Shown: piece by piece, positions 6,643 to 14,921 of the stretch | Numbering within the stretch: position 1 is the first letter of the stretch | Layout: the number at the start of each line of letters is the position of its first letter | Source of the DNA: Lachnospiraceae bacterium | Lineage (GTDB): Bacteria; Bacillota; Clostridia; Lachnospirales; Lachnospiraceae | Length of the DNA: 22,607 bases | Direction: 5' to 3' | NCBI GenBank assembly: GCA_017964055.1 | Contig: JAGCSS010000305.1 | Location: forward strand, 1 to 22,607 | Program-made: the position numbers and the translations under genes | The notes under the pieces: generated by a model | What the model was told of the DNA's origin: nothing | Database searches by the model: none | The model's input: the letters and a program-made list of their open reading frames with translations, nothing else

Positions 6643-7147
6643 TTTTATAGTCACCTTTCACTGATGCTTTTTGCGCTTTGCCTGCCCTGATATTCTCGGT
6701 CAGCGCGTATATGCCTATGAACAGCGCCGTTCCTATCACCACTCCGCAGGCATCGATGCACACATCACCAAACATCCCCGCGCGCCCCGGCACGAAAGTC
6801 TGGTGCAGTTCGTCCGACGCAGCGTACACTATGCCGCAGAACAGCGAAAGCATGGCTGCGGGCTGCTTTTTCGTTTTTCTCAGCAGGAAAACATTGGTCA
6901 GCAAAATACCGAGTATGGCGAACTCCGTGACATGCGCGGTCTTTCTGATCGGGTGGTCCCAGCGTTCGGCAAAAGCCTGCTGATCTGCCGCGCTCAATTC
7001 ATTCCAGTCGGAAATGACAAGTCTGCCGAGTGTTCTTCCGAGTCTCAAACTCTGTCCTGTAGAGGCTTCCGCCGATTTTGCCGAGTATGCAAAAATGACC
7101 AACATCCAAATTATCGTCAGTACGACCGCTATAGTTCTCTTGATCAT
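6632..7147 (-). CDS. VanZ family membrane protein
   Basis: This 171-residue integral membrane protein has about four helices (near 5-20, 75-90, 97-110 and 130-150). Motifs of the VanZ-like family are visible: FAYSAKSA, RKTAHVTEFAILG with the conserved His, and YAASDELHQTFVPGRAGMFGDVCID. VanZ confers low-level teicoplanin resistance in enterococci, but most family members have no known function and no glycopeptide resistance genes are nearby. The start is ATG at 7147; the stop of the AraC gene reads into the Shine-Dalgarno sequence (TGAAAGGATAGG), so the two are translationally linked. The gene lies between araC and ybaK in one operon. Confidence 0.9.
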   Translation of the reverse strand: MIKRTIAVVLTIIWMLVIFAYSAKSAEASTGQSLRLGRTLGRLVISDWNELSAADQQAFAERWDHPIRKTAHVTEFAILGILLTNVFLLRKTKKQPAAMLSLFCGIVYAASDELHQTFVPGRAGMFGDVCIDACGVVIGTALFIGIYALTENIRAGKAQKASVKGDYKNES

Positions 7148-7159
7148 GATCCTATCCTT

Positions 7160-8020
7160 TCACTGCACGAACAGCGCCCTGAACTCTCCCGGCGACATCC
7201 CCTTGTCCTCATGGAATACCCTGTTAAAACTCGGTATGCTCTGAAATCCCGAGAGCATCGCGACTTCCGTCAGCGACATATTTTTATGCGAGAGCAGCTC
7301 CGATGCCTTCTCGAGTCTTATCATGTTCAGCCACTTGCTGTAGTTCATGCCCGTAACGTTCTTGAAGATCCTTGAAAAATATTCCCTGCTGATACCGGCC
7401 ATCTGAGCCATCGCGCCCTGCGAGAGATCGTCCGCCGTCAGATTGTTCTTGATATAATCGGTGACCAGCATCATCCTGCGCATCACGTCATCTTCATAAG
7501 GATCGCGCATGTCGGTGCCCGGCTCCGGCGCGAACTCCTCCCTGTGCTCATCAAGCGTCATCATGAATTCCATCAGCAGCATGCAGCACTTTACCTCTCG
7601 GTTTGTCTGCGCCGTAAAAAAGGTCTCCTTCATTTTTCGCGCGATCTCCTGCAGCTTACAGGTAAGCTCTTGATGTCCCTCCGCGCGTATGACGCTCAGA
7701 TTCCTGTAAAAATGCATGATCCTCTGCAGATCGAACAGCGTATTCACAAACGCGTTGCTGAACTGGATGACCAGCGATTCCTGCCTGTCGGCGTCGATGA
7801 TCGCGTGCATCTCCATCGGCCAGATCAGCACGAAATCGCCCTCGGACAGATTGTAGGTGCTGCGGTTTACCCTGAATATGTTTGTCTCACCGGGACCCAC
7901 CAGCAGTATCTCACCGTAGGAATGCCAGTGCATCTGATAACTGCGCTCCTTATAGCCCGTAGACATGTTGAAAGCGCTGGTATTGTCAAAATCGTATATC
8001 TCGTATTTGCTGTAATCCAT
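7160..8020 (-). CDS. AraC-family transcriptional regulator with cupin sensor domain
   Basis: This 286-residue regulator has an N-terminal cupin-like ligand-binding part (HWHSYGEILLVGPGE at 31-45, GDFVLIWPMEMHAI at 61-74) and a C-terminal double helix-turn-helix. The latter shows SQGAMAQMAGISREYFSRIF, then SLTEVAMLSGFQSIPSFNRV and the ending KGMSPGEFRALF. These are hallmarks of AraC/XylS proteins that sense small molecules, often sugars. The start MDYSKYE is chosen because GAAAGGAGCGCT lies directly upstream; a longer frame to 8062 lacks a site. It diverges from the MATE efflux gene with 121 bp between, so the pump is a likely target. The ligand is unknown. Confidence 0.92.
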   Translation of the reverse strand: MDYSKYEIYDFDNTSAFNMSTGYKERSYQMHWHSYGEILLVGPGETNIFRVNRSTYNLSEGDFVLIWPMEMHAIIDADRQESLVIQFSNAFVNTLFDLQRIMHFYRNLSVIRAEGHQELTCKLQEIARKMKETFFTAQTNREVKCCMLLMEFMMTLDEHREEFAPEPGTDMRDPYEDDVMRRMMLVTDYIKNNLTADDLSQGAMAQMAGISREYFSRIFKNVTGMNYSKWLNMIRLEKASELLSHKNMSLTEVAMLSGFQSIPSFNRVFHEDKGMSPGEFRALFVQ

Positions 8021-8037
8021 AGCGCTCCTTTCAGTCA

Positions 8038-8057
8038 CAAAATGAGAATCCAAAATG
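8038..8057. promoter_or_regulatory. Direct CAAAATG repeats between araC and the MATE gene
   Basis: CAAAATG occurs at 8038-8044 and 8051-8057, 13 bp apart, in the 121-bp divergent region. AraC-type proteins commonly bind pairs of direct half-sites, so this could be the operator. The motif is short and AT-rich, and no convincing -35/-10 pair was found for either gene. Confidence 0.3.
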
Positions 8058-8141
8058 TACAATCGTAAGAAGAATACGGAATTGAACAGGGTTATATTAA
8101 CGATAAGACTATAACAGATTTTTACGGAGAATGAAAGATAA

Positions 8142-9482
8142 ATGAGAGATCACTCAACCGATATGACCGTTGGCAATCCCACGGGACATATACTGCTTTT
8201 CGCCCTGCCCGCACTTATAGGCAATGTTTTCCAGCAGGTTTACAATCTCGCCGACTCTGTGATCGTCGGCCGTTTCGTCGGTTCGGATGCGCTGGCGGCG
8301 GTCGGCGCCACCTCCTCGATCACATTCCTCTTCTTTGCCCTTTGCAACGGTATCGCAAGCGGCGGCGGCATAATAGTTTCACAGTACTACGGCGCTCATG
8401 ACGAGGAAAATGTCAGGAAGAGCATAGTAAATACCGGCATCATCATGCTCGTTTTCCCTGCACTGGTAGGCGCCGCAGGCTTTATCTCGGCCGGCGGGAT
8501 ATTGAGGCTCCTGCAGACCCCGGCCGAGATCATGGCCGGCTCCTCAACATATATCCGCTACATGTGCGTCGGCATAATATTCGTATCACTTTACAATTAT
8601 ATCACCGCAATGCTGAGAGCTCTCGGAGATTCACGCTCGCCGCTCTATTTCCTGATACTGTCGACACTGATAAATGTCGGTCTGGACATACTGCTCGTTT
8701 ACCGCTTCTCGATGGGCATAAAAGGAGCCGCGCTCGCCACCATCATATCACAGTTCATAGCGGCAGCAAGCTGCGGCTTATACGCATATAAGACAAATCC
8801 TTATTTCAGGCTGAAAAAAGAGGAACTCAGGTATGTTCCGTCTCTCAGTCTGCAGATCATACGTCTGGGCATACCGATGTCGCTGCAGTTCGGTCTGATC
8901 GCGATATCCTCAATGGCTGTCCAGAGGATCGTAAACCACTATGGTACCACCGTCGTTGCGGCCTTTACCGCGACCAACAGGATCGAGCAGCTGATCCACC
9001 AGCCCTATGCCACGCTGGCCGCGGCGCTTTCGACATTCTGCGGACAGAACTACGGCGCGCGCAGGCTCGACCGCGTAAATACGGGATACAGGCACGGTCT
9101 CGTGATCATGGTCTGCATTACATCGCTCATGACCATCGCGATGCAGTTCTTCGGCGGCGCCATAACATCGCTGTTCGTATCGGATCCCGACATCATCGCT
9201 CTCGGCGCGATGGGCCTTCGCATAACCAGCGTCTTCTATCTCGCGCTCGGACTCATATATGTGGTAAGAGGCGTCCTGACAGGCACCGGAGATGCTTTCT
9301 TCGCGCTGTTTAACGGCGTGGTCGAAGTGATCGGCCGGTTCACCATACCCATCCTGATCACTCAGTATATGGGCATGGGTGAACGCGGTATCTGGCTCGC
9401 CTCCGGTATCGTCTGGTTTCTCAGCGGTTCCACCGCATGGCTCAGACTCAAAAGCCGTTCGTCTCAGATACTTGCACGATAG
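8142..9482 (+). CDS. MATE family efflux transporter
   Basis: This 446-residue inner-membrane transporter has about twelve hydrophobic segments in two halves. Seen: the N-terminal family motif LIGNVFQQVYNLADSVIVGRF, the LYNYITAMLRALGDSRSPL loop, and the second-half equivalents AAFTATNRIEQLIHQPYATLAAALSTFCGQNYGA and VVRGVLTGTGDAFFALFNGVVE. MATE proteins export drugs or metabolites in exchange for Na+ or H+; the substrate here is unknown. The start is ATG with CGGAGA about 13 nt upstream, slightly far. The gene diverges from an AraC-type regulator that may control it. Its last 19 nt overlap the end of the opposing dehydrogenase gene. Confidence 0.93.
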   Translation: MRDHSTDMTVGNPTGHILLFALPALIGNVFQQVYNLADSVIVGRFVGSDALAAVGATSSITFLFFALCNGIASGGGIIVSQYYGAHDEENVRKSIVNTGIIMLVFPALVGAAGFISAGGILRLLQTPAEIMAGSSTYIRYMCVGIIFVSLYNYITAMLRALGDSRSPLYFLILSTLINVGLDILLVYRFSMGIKGAALATIISQFIAAASCGLYAYKTNPYFRLKKEELRYVPSLSLQIIRLGIPMSLQFGLIAISSMAVQRIVNHYGTTVVAAFTATNRIEQLIHQPYATLAAALSTFCGQNYGARRLDRVNTGYRHGLVIMVCITSLMTIAMQFFGGAITSLFVSDPDIIALGAMGLRITSVFYLALGLIYVVRGVLTGTGDAFFALFNGVVEVIGRFTIPILITQYMGMGERGIWLASGIVWFLSGSTAWLRLKSRSSQILAR

Positions 9483-10645
9483 ATCGCGAGCATCGCTGCT
9501 TCATCAAGCACCTTTGCCGACCCGCCGGTTCCGCCGTTCAGGCCCGCGGCGCATTTCTTTGCCATCAGTTCCAGATCGCCTTCCGCGGGCTTGACTCCGA
9601 GCTCACGGAGATTCGTAGGCATGTCGATGCTTCTGTAGAAATCCTCCATGGCCTCGATGCCGCACAGAGCGATCTCTTCGTCGCTGCCTCTGTCCTCTAC
9701 CTCCATGACATTTAGCGCGAATCTCTTGAAACGATGGAGACAGTTCTTGTAGACATATCTTGCCCAGCTGCCCCAGATCGCGGCCAGTCCCGCACCGTGC
9801 GCTACATCATAGAGTCCGCCGAGCTCGTGCTCGAGCTTATGCGTCATCCAGTCGCCGCCGTCGTTACCGCAGCCTGTGAGGCCGTTGTGCGCGAGGCTTC
9901 CCGCCCACATAACCTCTGCTCTCGCATCGTAATTTTTCGGATCCTTTTTGAGGATCAGCGCATTTTTCTTAACCGTACGAAGCAGTCCTTCGGCCAGTGA
10001 ATCGGTGAGTTCCATATTGCCGCCGTTGGTGAAATATCTCTCCATCGTATGCATCATAATATCCGTGCATCCGCATGCGGTCTGATAATCCGGCAGGGTC
10101 ATGGTAAGCTCGGGATTCAGTATCGCAAATCTCGGACGTCCGAAATCGCTGCTGTAGCCGCGCTTTACGAGTCCTTCTTCCTTTGTGATAACAGACGAAT
10201 CGCTCATCTCACTGCCCGTCGCGGCGATCGTGAGTATAACGCCCAAAGGCATGCCGGCCTTTGCCTGTCTCTTATAATCATAGAAATCCCATACATCGCC
10301 TTCGTTTGCGCGACCGTAGCCGATGGCCTTAGCCGAATCGATCGCGCTTCCTCCGCCGACCGCGAGCAGGAAATCAACGTTTTCCTTCCGGCACAGCTCT
10401 ATGCCTTCATAAACCAGTCCCAAATGAGGGTTCGGCACCGCTCCGCCCAGTGTCACATAACCGATCCCGGCCGCGTCGAGCGTATCCGTCACTCTTTTTA
10501 ACAGTCCCGAGCGCACCACGCTGCCTCCGCCGTAATGGATCAGCACCTTCGTGCCGTTAAACTCCTTTATCAGCTCTGCGACCCTGCTCTCGGTGTTCTT
10601 TCCGAAGATAACTTTTGTGGGGGTATAATACTTAAAATCAAACAT
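9464..10645 (-). CDS. Iron-containing alcohol dehydrogenase (butanol dehydrogenase/YqhD type)
   Basis: This 393-residue cytoplasmic group III alcohol dehydrogenase reduces aldehydes with NAD(P)H. Seen: cofactor motif GGGSAIDSAKAI (97-108), metal ligands D195 and H199 in TDIMMHTMERYF, H269 in DWMTHKLEHELG and H283 in YDVAHGAGLA, spaced as in YqhD and BdhA. The length is typical. The start is ATG with GAAAGGAGAGAG upstream. The gene stands alone and meets the MATE gene tail to tail. No convincing promoter was found in the 131 bp between its start and the palindrome. The physiological substrate (butyraldehyde, acetaldehyde or a toxic aldehyde) cannot be told from sequence. Confidence 0.93.
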   Translation of the reverse strand: MFDFKYYTPTKVIFGKNTESRVAELIKEFNGTKVLIHYGGGSVVRSGLLKRVTDTLDAAGIGYVTLGGAVPNPHLGLVYEGIELCRKENVDFLLAVGGGSAIDSAKAIGYGRANEGDVWDFYDYKRQAKAGMPLGVILTIAATGSEMSDSSVITKEEGLVKRGYSSDFGRPRFAILNPELTMTLPDYQTACGCTDIMMHTMERYFTNGGNMELTDSLAEGLLRTVKKNALILKKDPKNYDARAEVMWAGSLAHNGLTGCGNDGGDWMTHKLEHELGGLYDVAHGAGLAAIWGSWARYVYKNCLHRFKRFALNVMEVEDRGSDEEIALCGIEAMEDFYRSIDMPTNLRELGVKPAEGDLELMAKKCAAGLNGGTGGSAKVLDEAAMLAIYRASI

Positions 10646-10776
10646 TCCGCTCTCTCCTTTCGGTATTTGCCTGCCGCCCGTGCGGCCTCCGTACTCATGA
10701 TACCAACCGATGCGTTTCCCTGCTTCTTACGCTTTGGAACGGAGCTTATCATTTTTTGTTAAGGAAGATGGCAGTA

Positions 10777-10822
10777 AAGGTGACAGGCACCGGTTTCCAT
10801 GGGAAACGGTGCCTGTCACCTT
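10777..10822. repeat. 46-bp near-perfect palindrome (REP-like hairpin)
   Basis: Arms 10777-10798 and 10802-10822 pair over 21 bp with a single bulged G (10792) and a 3-nt loop. The outer part reads AAGGTGACAGGCACC and its complement GGTGCCTGTCACCTT. Similar GGTGCCTGTC-type boxes recur in Firmicute genomes, in my recollection as REP-like or mobile hairpins. It lies 31 nt beyond the stop of the YhhN gene, with no T-run on that strand, so it could protect or end that transcript. No transposase is adjacent. Confidence 0.75.
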
Positions 10823-10852
10823 CTTTATCACCTATACTGTCATATCGCTCCT

Positions 10853-11530
10853 TCACGCGAACAGCAGACATATCGCGATGCACAGCTGCCCGATATAATA
10901 CAGCGCCAGATTCATCGTGCGGAGCTGTTTGCTGTTCTTTCCTCCGAAATTATTGATTATCAGGATAATGTCGCTCAGCAGGAACAGTACCGCGCCGACC
11001 GCAAATATCAGCTTCATCACCGAGAATCCGGCAATGAGATTCATGATCGCTATCGTCGTCATGATCACGATCGCGCCGATGTAGAACACGCCGAATATCT
11101 TAAACGCGGGCTTTGCCGTGATCTGTGAGAATATCCAGAGCAGGATCACCGCAGTGAAAACGGCTCCCAACACCAGCCCCGGAACGATATTTTTGCACAT
11201 CGGGATGAGCGCCGCCAGATACATTACATGTCCAGAGAGGAATACGAGTATGCCGATCAGGAAAATGAGATTTCCTTTTTTCTCGGACAGGAAGCGCAGA
11301 TTCAGCAATATATCCCCGCCCATGCCCAGACACAGACCGAGCACGACGAATCGCGCGAATCCCGCGTCGGCGGCCTTTCGTGCGGTGATAAATCCGAGTA
11401 TCACAAAACACGCCGAAGCACAGGACTTCAGTATCAGCGCCGCCGTGTATTCCTTTTTATGCTCCCTGTCGATAAACAGCGCCTGAAGCGCGATTCCGAC
11501 GCAGCAAACGGCTATGATGGCTATTGTCAT
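10853..11530 (-). CDS. YhhN/TMEM86 family membrane protein (putative lysoplasmalogenase)
   Basis: This 225-residue integral membrane protein has about eight helices and no signal cleavage site. Family features seen: LGMGGDILLNLRF with D73, LSGHVMYLAALI with H101, LLSDIILIINNF with D187, and YYIGQLCIAICLL at the end. Characterised relatives hydrolyse the vinyl-ether bond of lysoplasmalogens; anaerobic Clostridia do make plasmalogens, so that role is plausible here but is inferred. The start is ATG with GGGGAGGG 6 nt upstream. It is the last gene of the glycerate kinase-hydrolase-YhhN operon, 27 nt after the hydrolase gene. The 46-bp palindrome follows its stop. Confidence 0.85.
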   Translation of the reverse strand: MTIAIIAVCCVGIALQALFIDREHKKEYTAALILKSCASACFVILGFITARKAADAGFARFVVLGLCLGMGGDILLNLRFLSEKKGNLIFLIGILVFLSGHVMYLAALIPMCKNIVPGLVLGAVFTAVILLWIFSQITAKPAFKIFGVFYIGAIVIMTTIAIMNLIAGFSVMKLIFAVGAVLFLLSDIILIINNFGGKNSKQLRTMNLALYYIGQLCIAICLLFA

Positions 11531-11557
11531 ATCATCCCTCCCCGAATCTTATTGTTA

Positions 11558-13603
11558 TCAGAACATCGCGGAGCCGCCGGTCACGATCCATGACGCGAGC
11601 ATGGCCGATATAAACGCTCCGACATATACATTTCCGCACTTTCTCTCGAACCAGGTTGAGAGATATGTAAAGAATACGAACTGCGGGATCAGCAGTATCA
11701 GCGCCGACATGAACGGTCCGCCGAAAGTTGTGCCGAAGCACAGATCCGCACCGGGGCCGTATCCCATGAAGAACGGGATGTACTCGAGCAGCGTCACGAT
11801 GAGCAGTCCGCCGAGCAGCACGAACACATTGCCGAACCAGCACTTGATAAAGTTCCCTGCGCCGTCCTTCTGTATCTGGCGCATATTTCCGAACAGCTTA
11901 AAGCCCACATTCACGATGAAGAACAGCATGAACGGGAGCAGATAAACGAGGAACTGGATGAACCTTTCCTTTGTGAAGGTCTTGAAGAACGGCCAGATAA
12001 AACGCAGGTCGAGCTTAAATACGAGCTTGAACAGGCATACCAGACCGTACATGCAGGCAATCGTGAGCGCCGACGCGATAAAGCTCTTGATGAGCAGCGC
12101 CCAGTCGAGTCTGCGCGACTTGTCGGGACGTGAAAGTCCCATGTCGTAGTAGTCGAGATTGTCGATGCCTTTCTTTTTGTTCGAGGCCCTCGAAACGATC
12201 ACCATGATGATCGAGATTATAGCAAGAGTCAGATACCAGGTCATAAAGCCGTTGCCGACCGTCATGCGGAAAACATTCTCGGGAACCGGCAGCAGTCCGT
12301 GTCCGAGCTGTGTCATGAACGGGTAGGTCACCGCGCCGATAAGTACCGCGATCCACGCGTTCTTCCACCATTGTCCGCGGCTCATCAGCTTTGGCGCGCG
12401 TCCTGTCGCGCTGCGGTCGATTATCAGTGCCCTGAAGAATCCGATATTGGTTATAAGTATGAACAGCGGGCAAAGAGCGACCATGACCGCCAGCATCGCG
12501 ATCATCACGAGCAGCTCCTTGATCATGAATACCTGCTTGTCCGAGGGCAGGCCGCTCTGTACGCCGAGCGTGCTCTCAAGCCAGTCCATCGCCGCCGCGA
12601 CCGCATGTGAATTGTGAGTGGTCAGGCGGTGGTTCGTTTCGATCAGCTCTACGCGCCTTGCCGTACCGTCGGCGAAGCTGCCGTAAGTAGTGTTCCATGT
12701 GTACGAAGCTTGCGGCGCAGTCCTTCCGTAGGCTGTAAAGAACTGCTCCCTGATGCCGCTGCCGAGCATATCGTCGTTCACGGTCTCCTGCCTGTAATCA
12801 CGGAAATAATTGAACTCGTCATAACGTGCCTGAAGCATCAGGACATTGTGGAATTCGATCGATGAGCTGTCAAACATGTTGTCGCCGAACACCTCACCGC
12901 ACTGGAGGATGATCGCCTTATGATCCGGGCAGGCAGCGGCTACGCTCCATGATGCCCAGGTTCCCATCGAATGGCCCGTGATCGCGATATTGTCGGACTG
13001 CACGTAAGGCAGCGTCTTTAACCACTTATATGCGGCAATACCGCCCATCGAGCTGTCCGCAACACCGTCCTTATCCGCGTCGAAGCTCACCGTCTTCTCT
13101 TCGTTTACCGAATAGGCGCTGCCTTCAAAGAACGAGAGCGTCGAGAAATTCATCATCGTAAGGAATCTGTCGGGTCCCTTAAGCTTTGTCTTCACGGTCG
13201 TCTCGGTGCCGTCGTCGCTCACGCCCTGAACCTTGTAGGTCGTCCAGCCGCGGTTCTTCATCGATTTTCCGTTATATCCGTGGCCGAACTCGTCTATGCA
13301 GACGGCCACGATCCCGCGTCTGGCGGCCTCTATCGCATATGCCGCGGAGGTCTCATAGTCGTTCTGGTAGCCGTGCAGGCACAAAAGTGCCGGCAGCGGA
13401 TTGGCCTCGCTCGCCTCCCGGGGGATATACAGCTTATAGGTAATGTCATAGCTGTCCGCGCCGTTGTCCACTTCAAACGACGCTGTCACGACATCGATAT
13501 CGCCGAACCCGGTCTGTATCAGATTCGCCGTAAACATCGAAGCGACCGCTATTATCAGACAGATCGCCAATGTCAGCACTGCTTTTCTGTTTCTGGTTAT
13601 CAT
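11558..13603 (-). CDS. Membrane-anchored alpha/beta hydrolase with a C-terminal polytopic membrane domain
   Basis: This 681-residue protein has three parts. An N-terminal membrane helix (about 9-28) is followed by an alpha/beta-hydrolase domain (about 50-345), probably outside the cell. That domain has LLCLHGYQND (oxyanion region), GHSMG with nucleophile S212, acidic D262 in ARYDEF and histidines in ETNHRLTTHNSH as candidate catalytic residues. About eight further membrane helices follow (about 360-680). The hydrolase part resembles dienelactone-hydrolase/acyl-peptidase-like enzymes; the membrane part is not one I recognise. The ATG at 13603 is preferred since AGGA lies 6 nt upstream; an ATG at 13609 is too close. 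The gene sits 30 nt after glycerate kinase. The substrate is unknown; a lipid or ester is possible. Confidence 0.82.
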   Translation of the reverse strand: MITRNRKAVLTLAICLIIAVASMFTANLIQTGFGDIDVVTASFEVDNGADSYDITYKLYIPREASEANPLPALLCLHGYQNDYETSAAYAIEAARRGIVAVCIDEFGHGYNGKSMKNRGWTTYKVQGVSDDGTETTVKTKLKGPDRFLTMMNFSTLSFFEGSAYSVNEEKTVSFDADKDGVADSSMGGIAAYKWLKTLPYVQSDNIAITGHSMGTWASWSVAAACPDHKAIILQCGEVFGDNMFDSSSIEFHNVLMLQARYDEFNYFRDYRQETVNDDMLGSGIREQFFTAYGRTAPQASYTWNTTYGSFADGTARRVELIETNHRLTTHNSHAVAAAMDWLESTLGVQSGLPSDKQVFMIKELLVMIAMLAVMVALCPLFILITNIGFFRALIIDRSATGRAPKLMSRGQWWKNAWIAVLIGAVTYPFMTQLGHGLLPVPENVFRMTVGNGFMTWYLTLAIISIIMVIVSRASNKKKGIDNLDYYDMGLSRPDKSRRLDWALLIKSFIASALTIACMYGLVCLFKLVFKLDLRFIWPFFKTFTKERFIQFLVYLLPFMLFFIVNVGFKLFGNMRQIQKDGAGNFIKCWFGNVFVLLGGLLIVTLLEYIPFFMGYGPGADLCFGTTFGGPFMSALILLIPQFVFFTYLSTWFERKCGNVYVGAFISAMLASWIVTGGSAMF

Positions 13604-13633
13604 ATTCATTCCTGCCCAAGCACCCGTTTGGAT

Positions 13634-14764
13634 TTAGTATTCGCTTCTCCTGGCAAATACTACGGATGCCCCCATAAAAAACTCTTCCGCCGCCTGCTGC
13701 AGATACTTTTCCCCGTTCCTTATCGACTCCTCGAGGGATATGTCCCTGCCTATCTCGACGGCGGTGATGCCCTCCGTCCGGAGAACATCCTCACCCAATT
13801 CGCATTTTCCGCAGAAGGATACGATCGGCTTGCCTTTTGAATGCGCCTTTATACCGCTCAGAACCTTCCCCATCAGGCTCTGGCCGTCGAGGCTTCCCTC
13901 GCCGGTGACGATCAGATCGCATTCCCCGACCATCCGGTCAAATCCGCACAGTTCGAGCATGACCTCTATGCCGCTCTTTATCCGGGCACCCAGAAAAGCC
14001 GCGCACCCGTAGCCTGCGCCTCCGGCCGCTCCGGCACCGCTGATCCGCTCCGGATCGCATCCGGTCGCCTGCTCTATGAGCCTTGCTGCTCCGCGCAGTC
14101 CGTCATCGAGGATCCTCACCTGTTCGGGGTCGGCGCCTTTTTGCGGGCTGAACACATATGCCGCACCGTCCGGTCCGAACAGAGGGATCGTCACGTCGCT
14201 CAGTACGCAGAAACTGCTCTCTCCCACGCGCGGATCCAGTCCGTCAGTCCCGATCGCGGCGATGTCCCGCAGAGTCTGTCCGCACGGGATAAAACACTTT
14301 CCCATGCCGTCCTGAAACCGTACTCCCAGAGCTGCCGCCATGCCGAGACCGCAGTCGGTCGAAGCGCTGCCGCCGAGCCCCAGGAAGAATTTCCGCACGC
14401 CGCTGTCGAGTGCGTCGAGTATCAGCTGCCCGAAGCCGAAGGTCTCAGCCGTCATCGGATGCAGACCGTTCTGCCTCGTGATGCCCGTACTCTCAGCGAT
14501 CTCGATGACCGCCTCATCGTTCGGAGTGATCACGTATTTTGCCGTGATATCCTTTCCCTCGGGTCCGGTCACCCGCACCGCCTGTTTGCGCCCTCCGGTG
14601 ATCTTCAGCACACAGTCGATGGTGCCTTCACCGCCGTCGGCCACAGGTACTTCGACAGTCTCAAAACCCGCTTTCCTTGCAGCCGCTCCGAGGATCCCCG
14701 CAGCCGCGGCCGAAGAAATGCTCCCCTTGAAGCTGTCGGGTATGATGATCACCTTTCTTCCCAT
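13634..14764 (-). CDS. Glycerate kinase (GarK/GlxK family)
   Basis: This 376-residue cytoplasmic kinase phosphorylates D-glycerate, typically to 2-phosphoglycerate in this family, feeding glycolysis. Seen: MGRKVIIIPDSFKGSISS at the start, VADGGEGTIDCV (42-53), GLGGSASTDCGLGMAAALG (about 127-145), GAGAAGGAGYG and the C-terminal VTGEGSLDGQSLMGK. The length is normal. The frame stays open upstream to 15193, but the real start is ATG at 14764 with GGAGAGG just upstream and the family's normal N terminus. It diverges from a CdaR-type regulator, the arrangement known for glycerate and glucarate genes, so that protein is probably its activator. It is the first gene of a three-gene operon. Confidence 0.94.
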   Translation of the reverse strand: MGRKVIIIPDSFKGSISSAAAAGILGAAARKAGFETVEVPVADGGEGTIDCVLKITGGRKQAVRVTGPEGKDITAKYVITPNDEAVIEIAESTGITRQNGLHPMTAETFGFGQLILDALDSGVRKFFLGLGGSASTDCGLGMAAALGVRFQDGMGKCFIPCGQTLRDIAAIGTDGLDPRVGESSFCVLSDVTIPLFGPDGAAYVFSPQKGADPEQVRILDDGLRGAARLIEQATGCDPERISGAGAAGGAGYGCAAFLGARIKSGIEVMLELCGFDRMVGECDLIVTGEGSLDGQSLMGKVLSGIKAHSKGKPIVSFCGKCELGEDVLRTEGITAVEIGRDISLEESIRNGEKYLQQAAEEFFMGASVVFARRSEY

Positions 14765-14803
14765 GTGCCTCTCCTTACTGCAGATATACTTACACGTATT
14801 AAA

Positions 14804-14813
14804 TTGTATACAA
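14804..14813. promoter_or_regulatory. Palindrome TTGTATACAA, candidate CdaR operator
   Basis: A perfect 10-bp palindrome lies 40 nt upstream of the glycerate kinase start, in the 157-bp region shared with cdaR. This is a sensible place for an activator site. A repeat of part of it (GATACAA) follows at 14814-14820. No full consensus promoter was found for the kinase. Confidence 0.4.
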
Positions 14814-14852
14814 GATACAAATGACATTCTATGTCTTAAAGGACAATTATCA

Positions 14853-14881
14853 TTGAGTTTTTTAGTCTTCTGAGATAAAAT
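14853..14881 (+). promoter_or_regulatory. Sigma-A type promoter for cdaR
   Basis: TTGAGT (14853-14858) and TAAAAT (14876-14881) are 17 bp apart. The predicted start of transcription is near 14888, about 34 nt before the ATG at 14922. Confidence 0.65.
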
Positions 14882-14921
14882 GATCACAGACAGACTTTTG
14901 ATCCCAAAGAGGTGTACGGAT

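Noticed and set aside
6632..7147. Glycopeptide resistance determinant based on the VanZ-type protein
   Set aside because: The VanZ-like family is large and mostly unrelated to resistance; no vanHAX or similar genes are nearby.
13841..14824. Forward frame of 327 codons opposite glycerate kinase
   Set aside because: It is a mirror frame of a well-recognised kinase gene and resembles no family.
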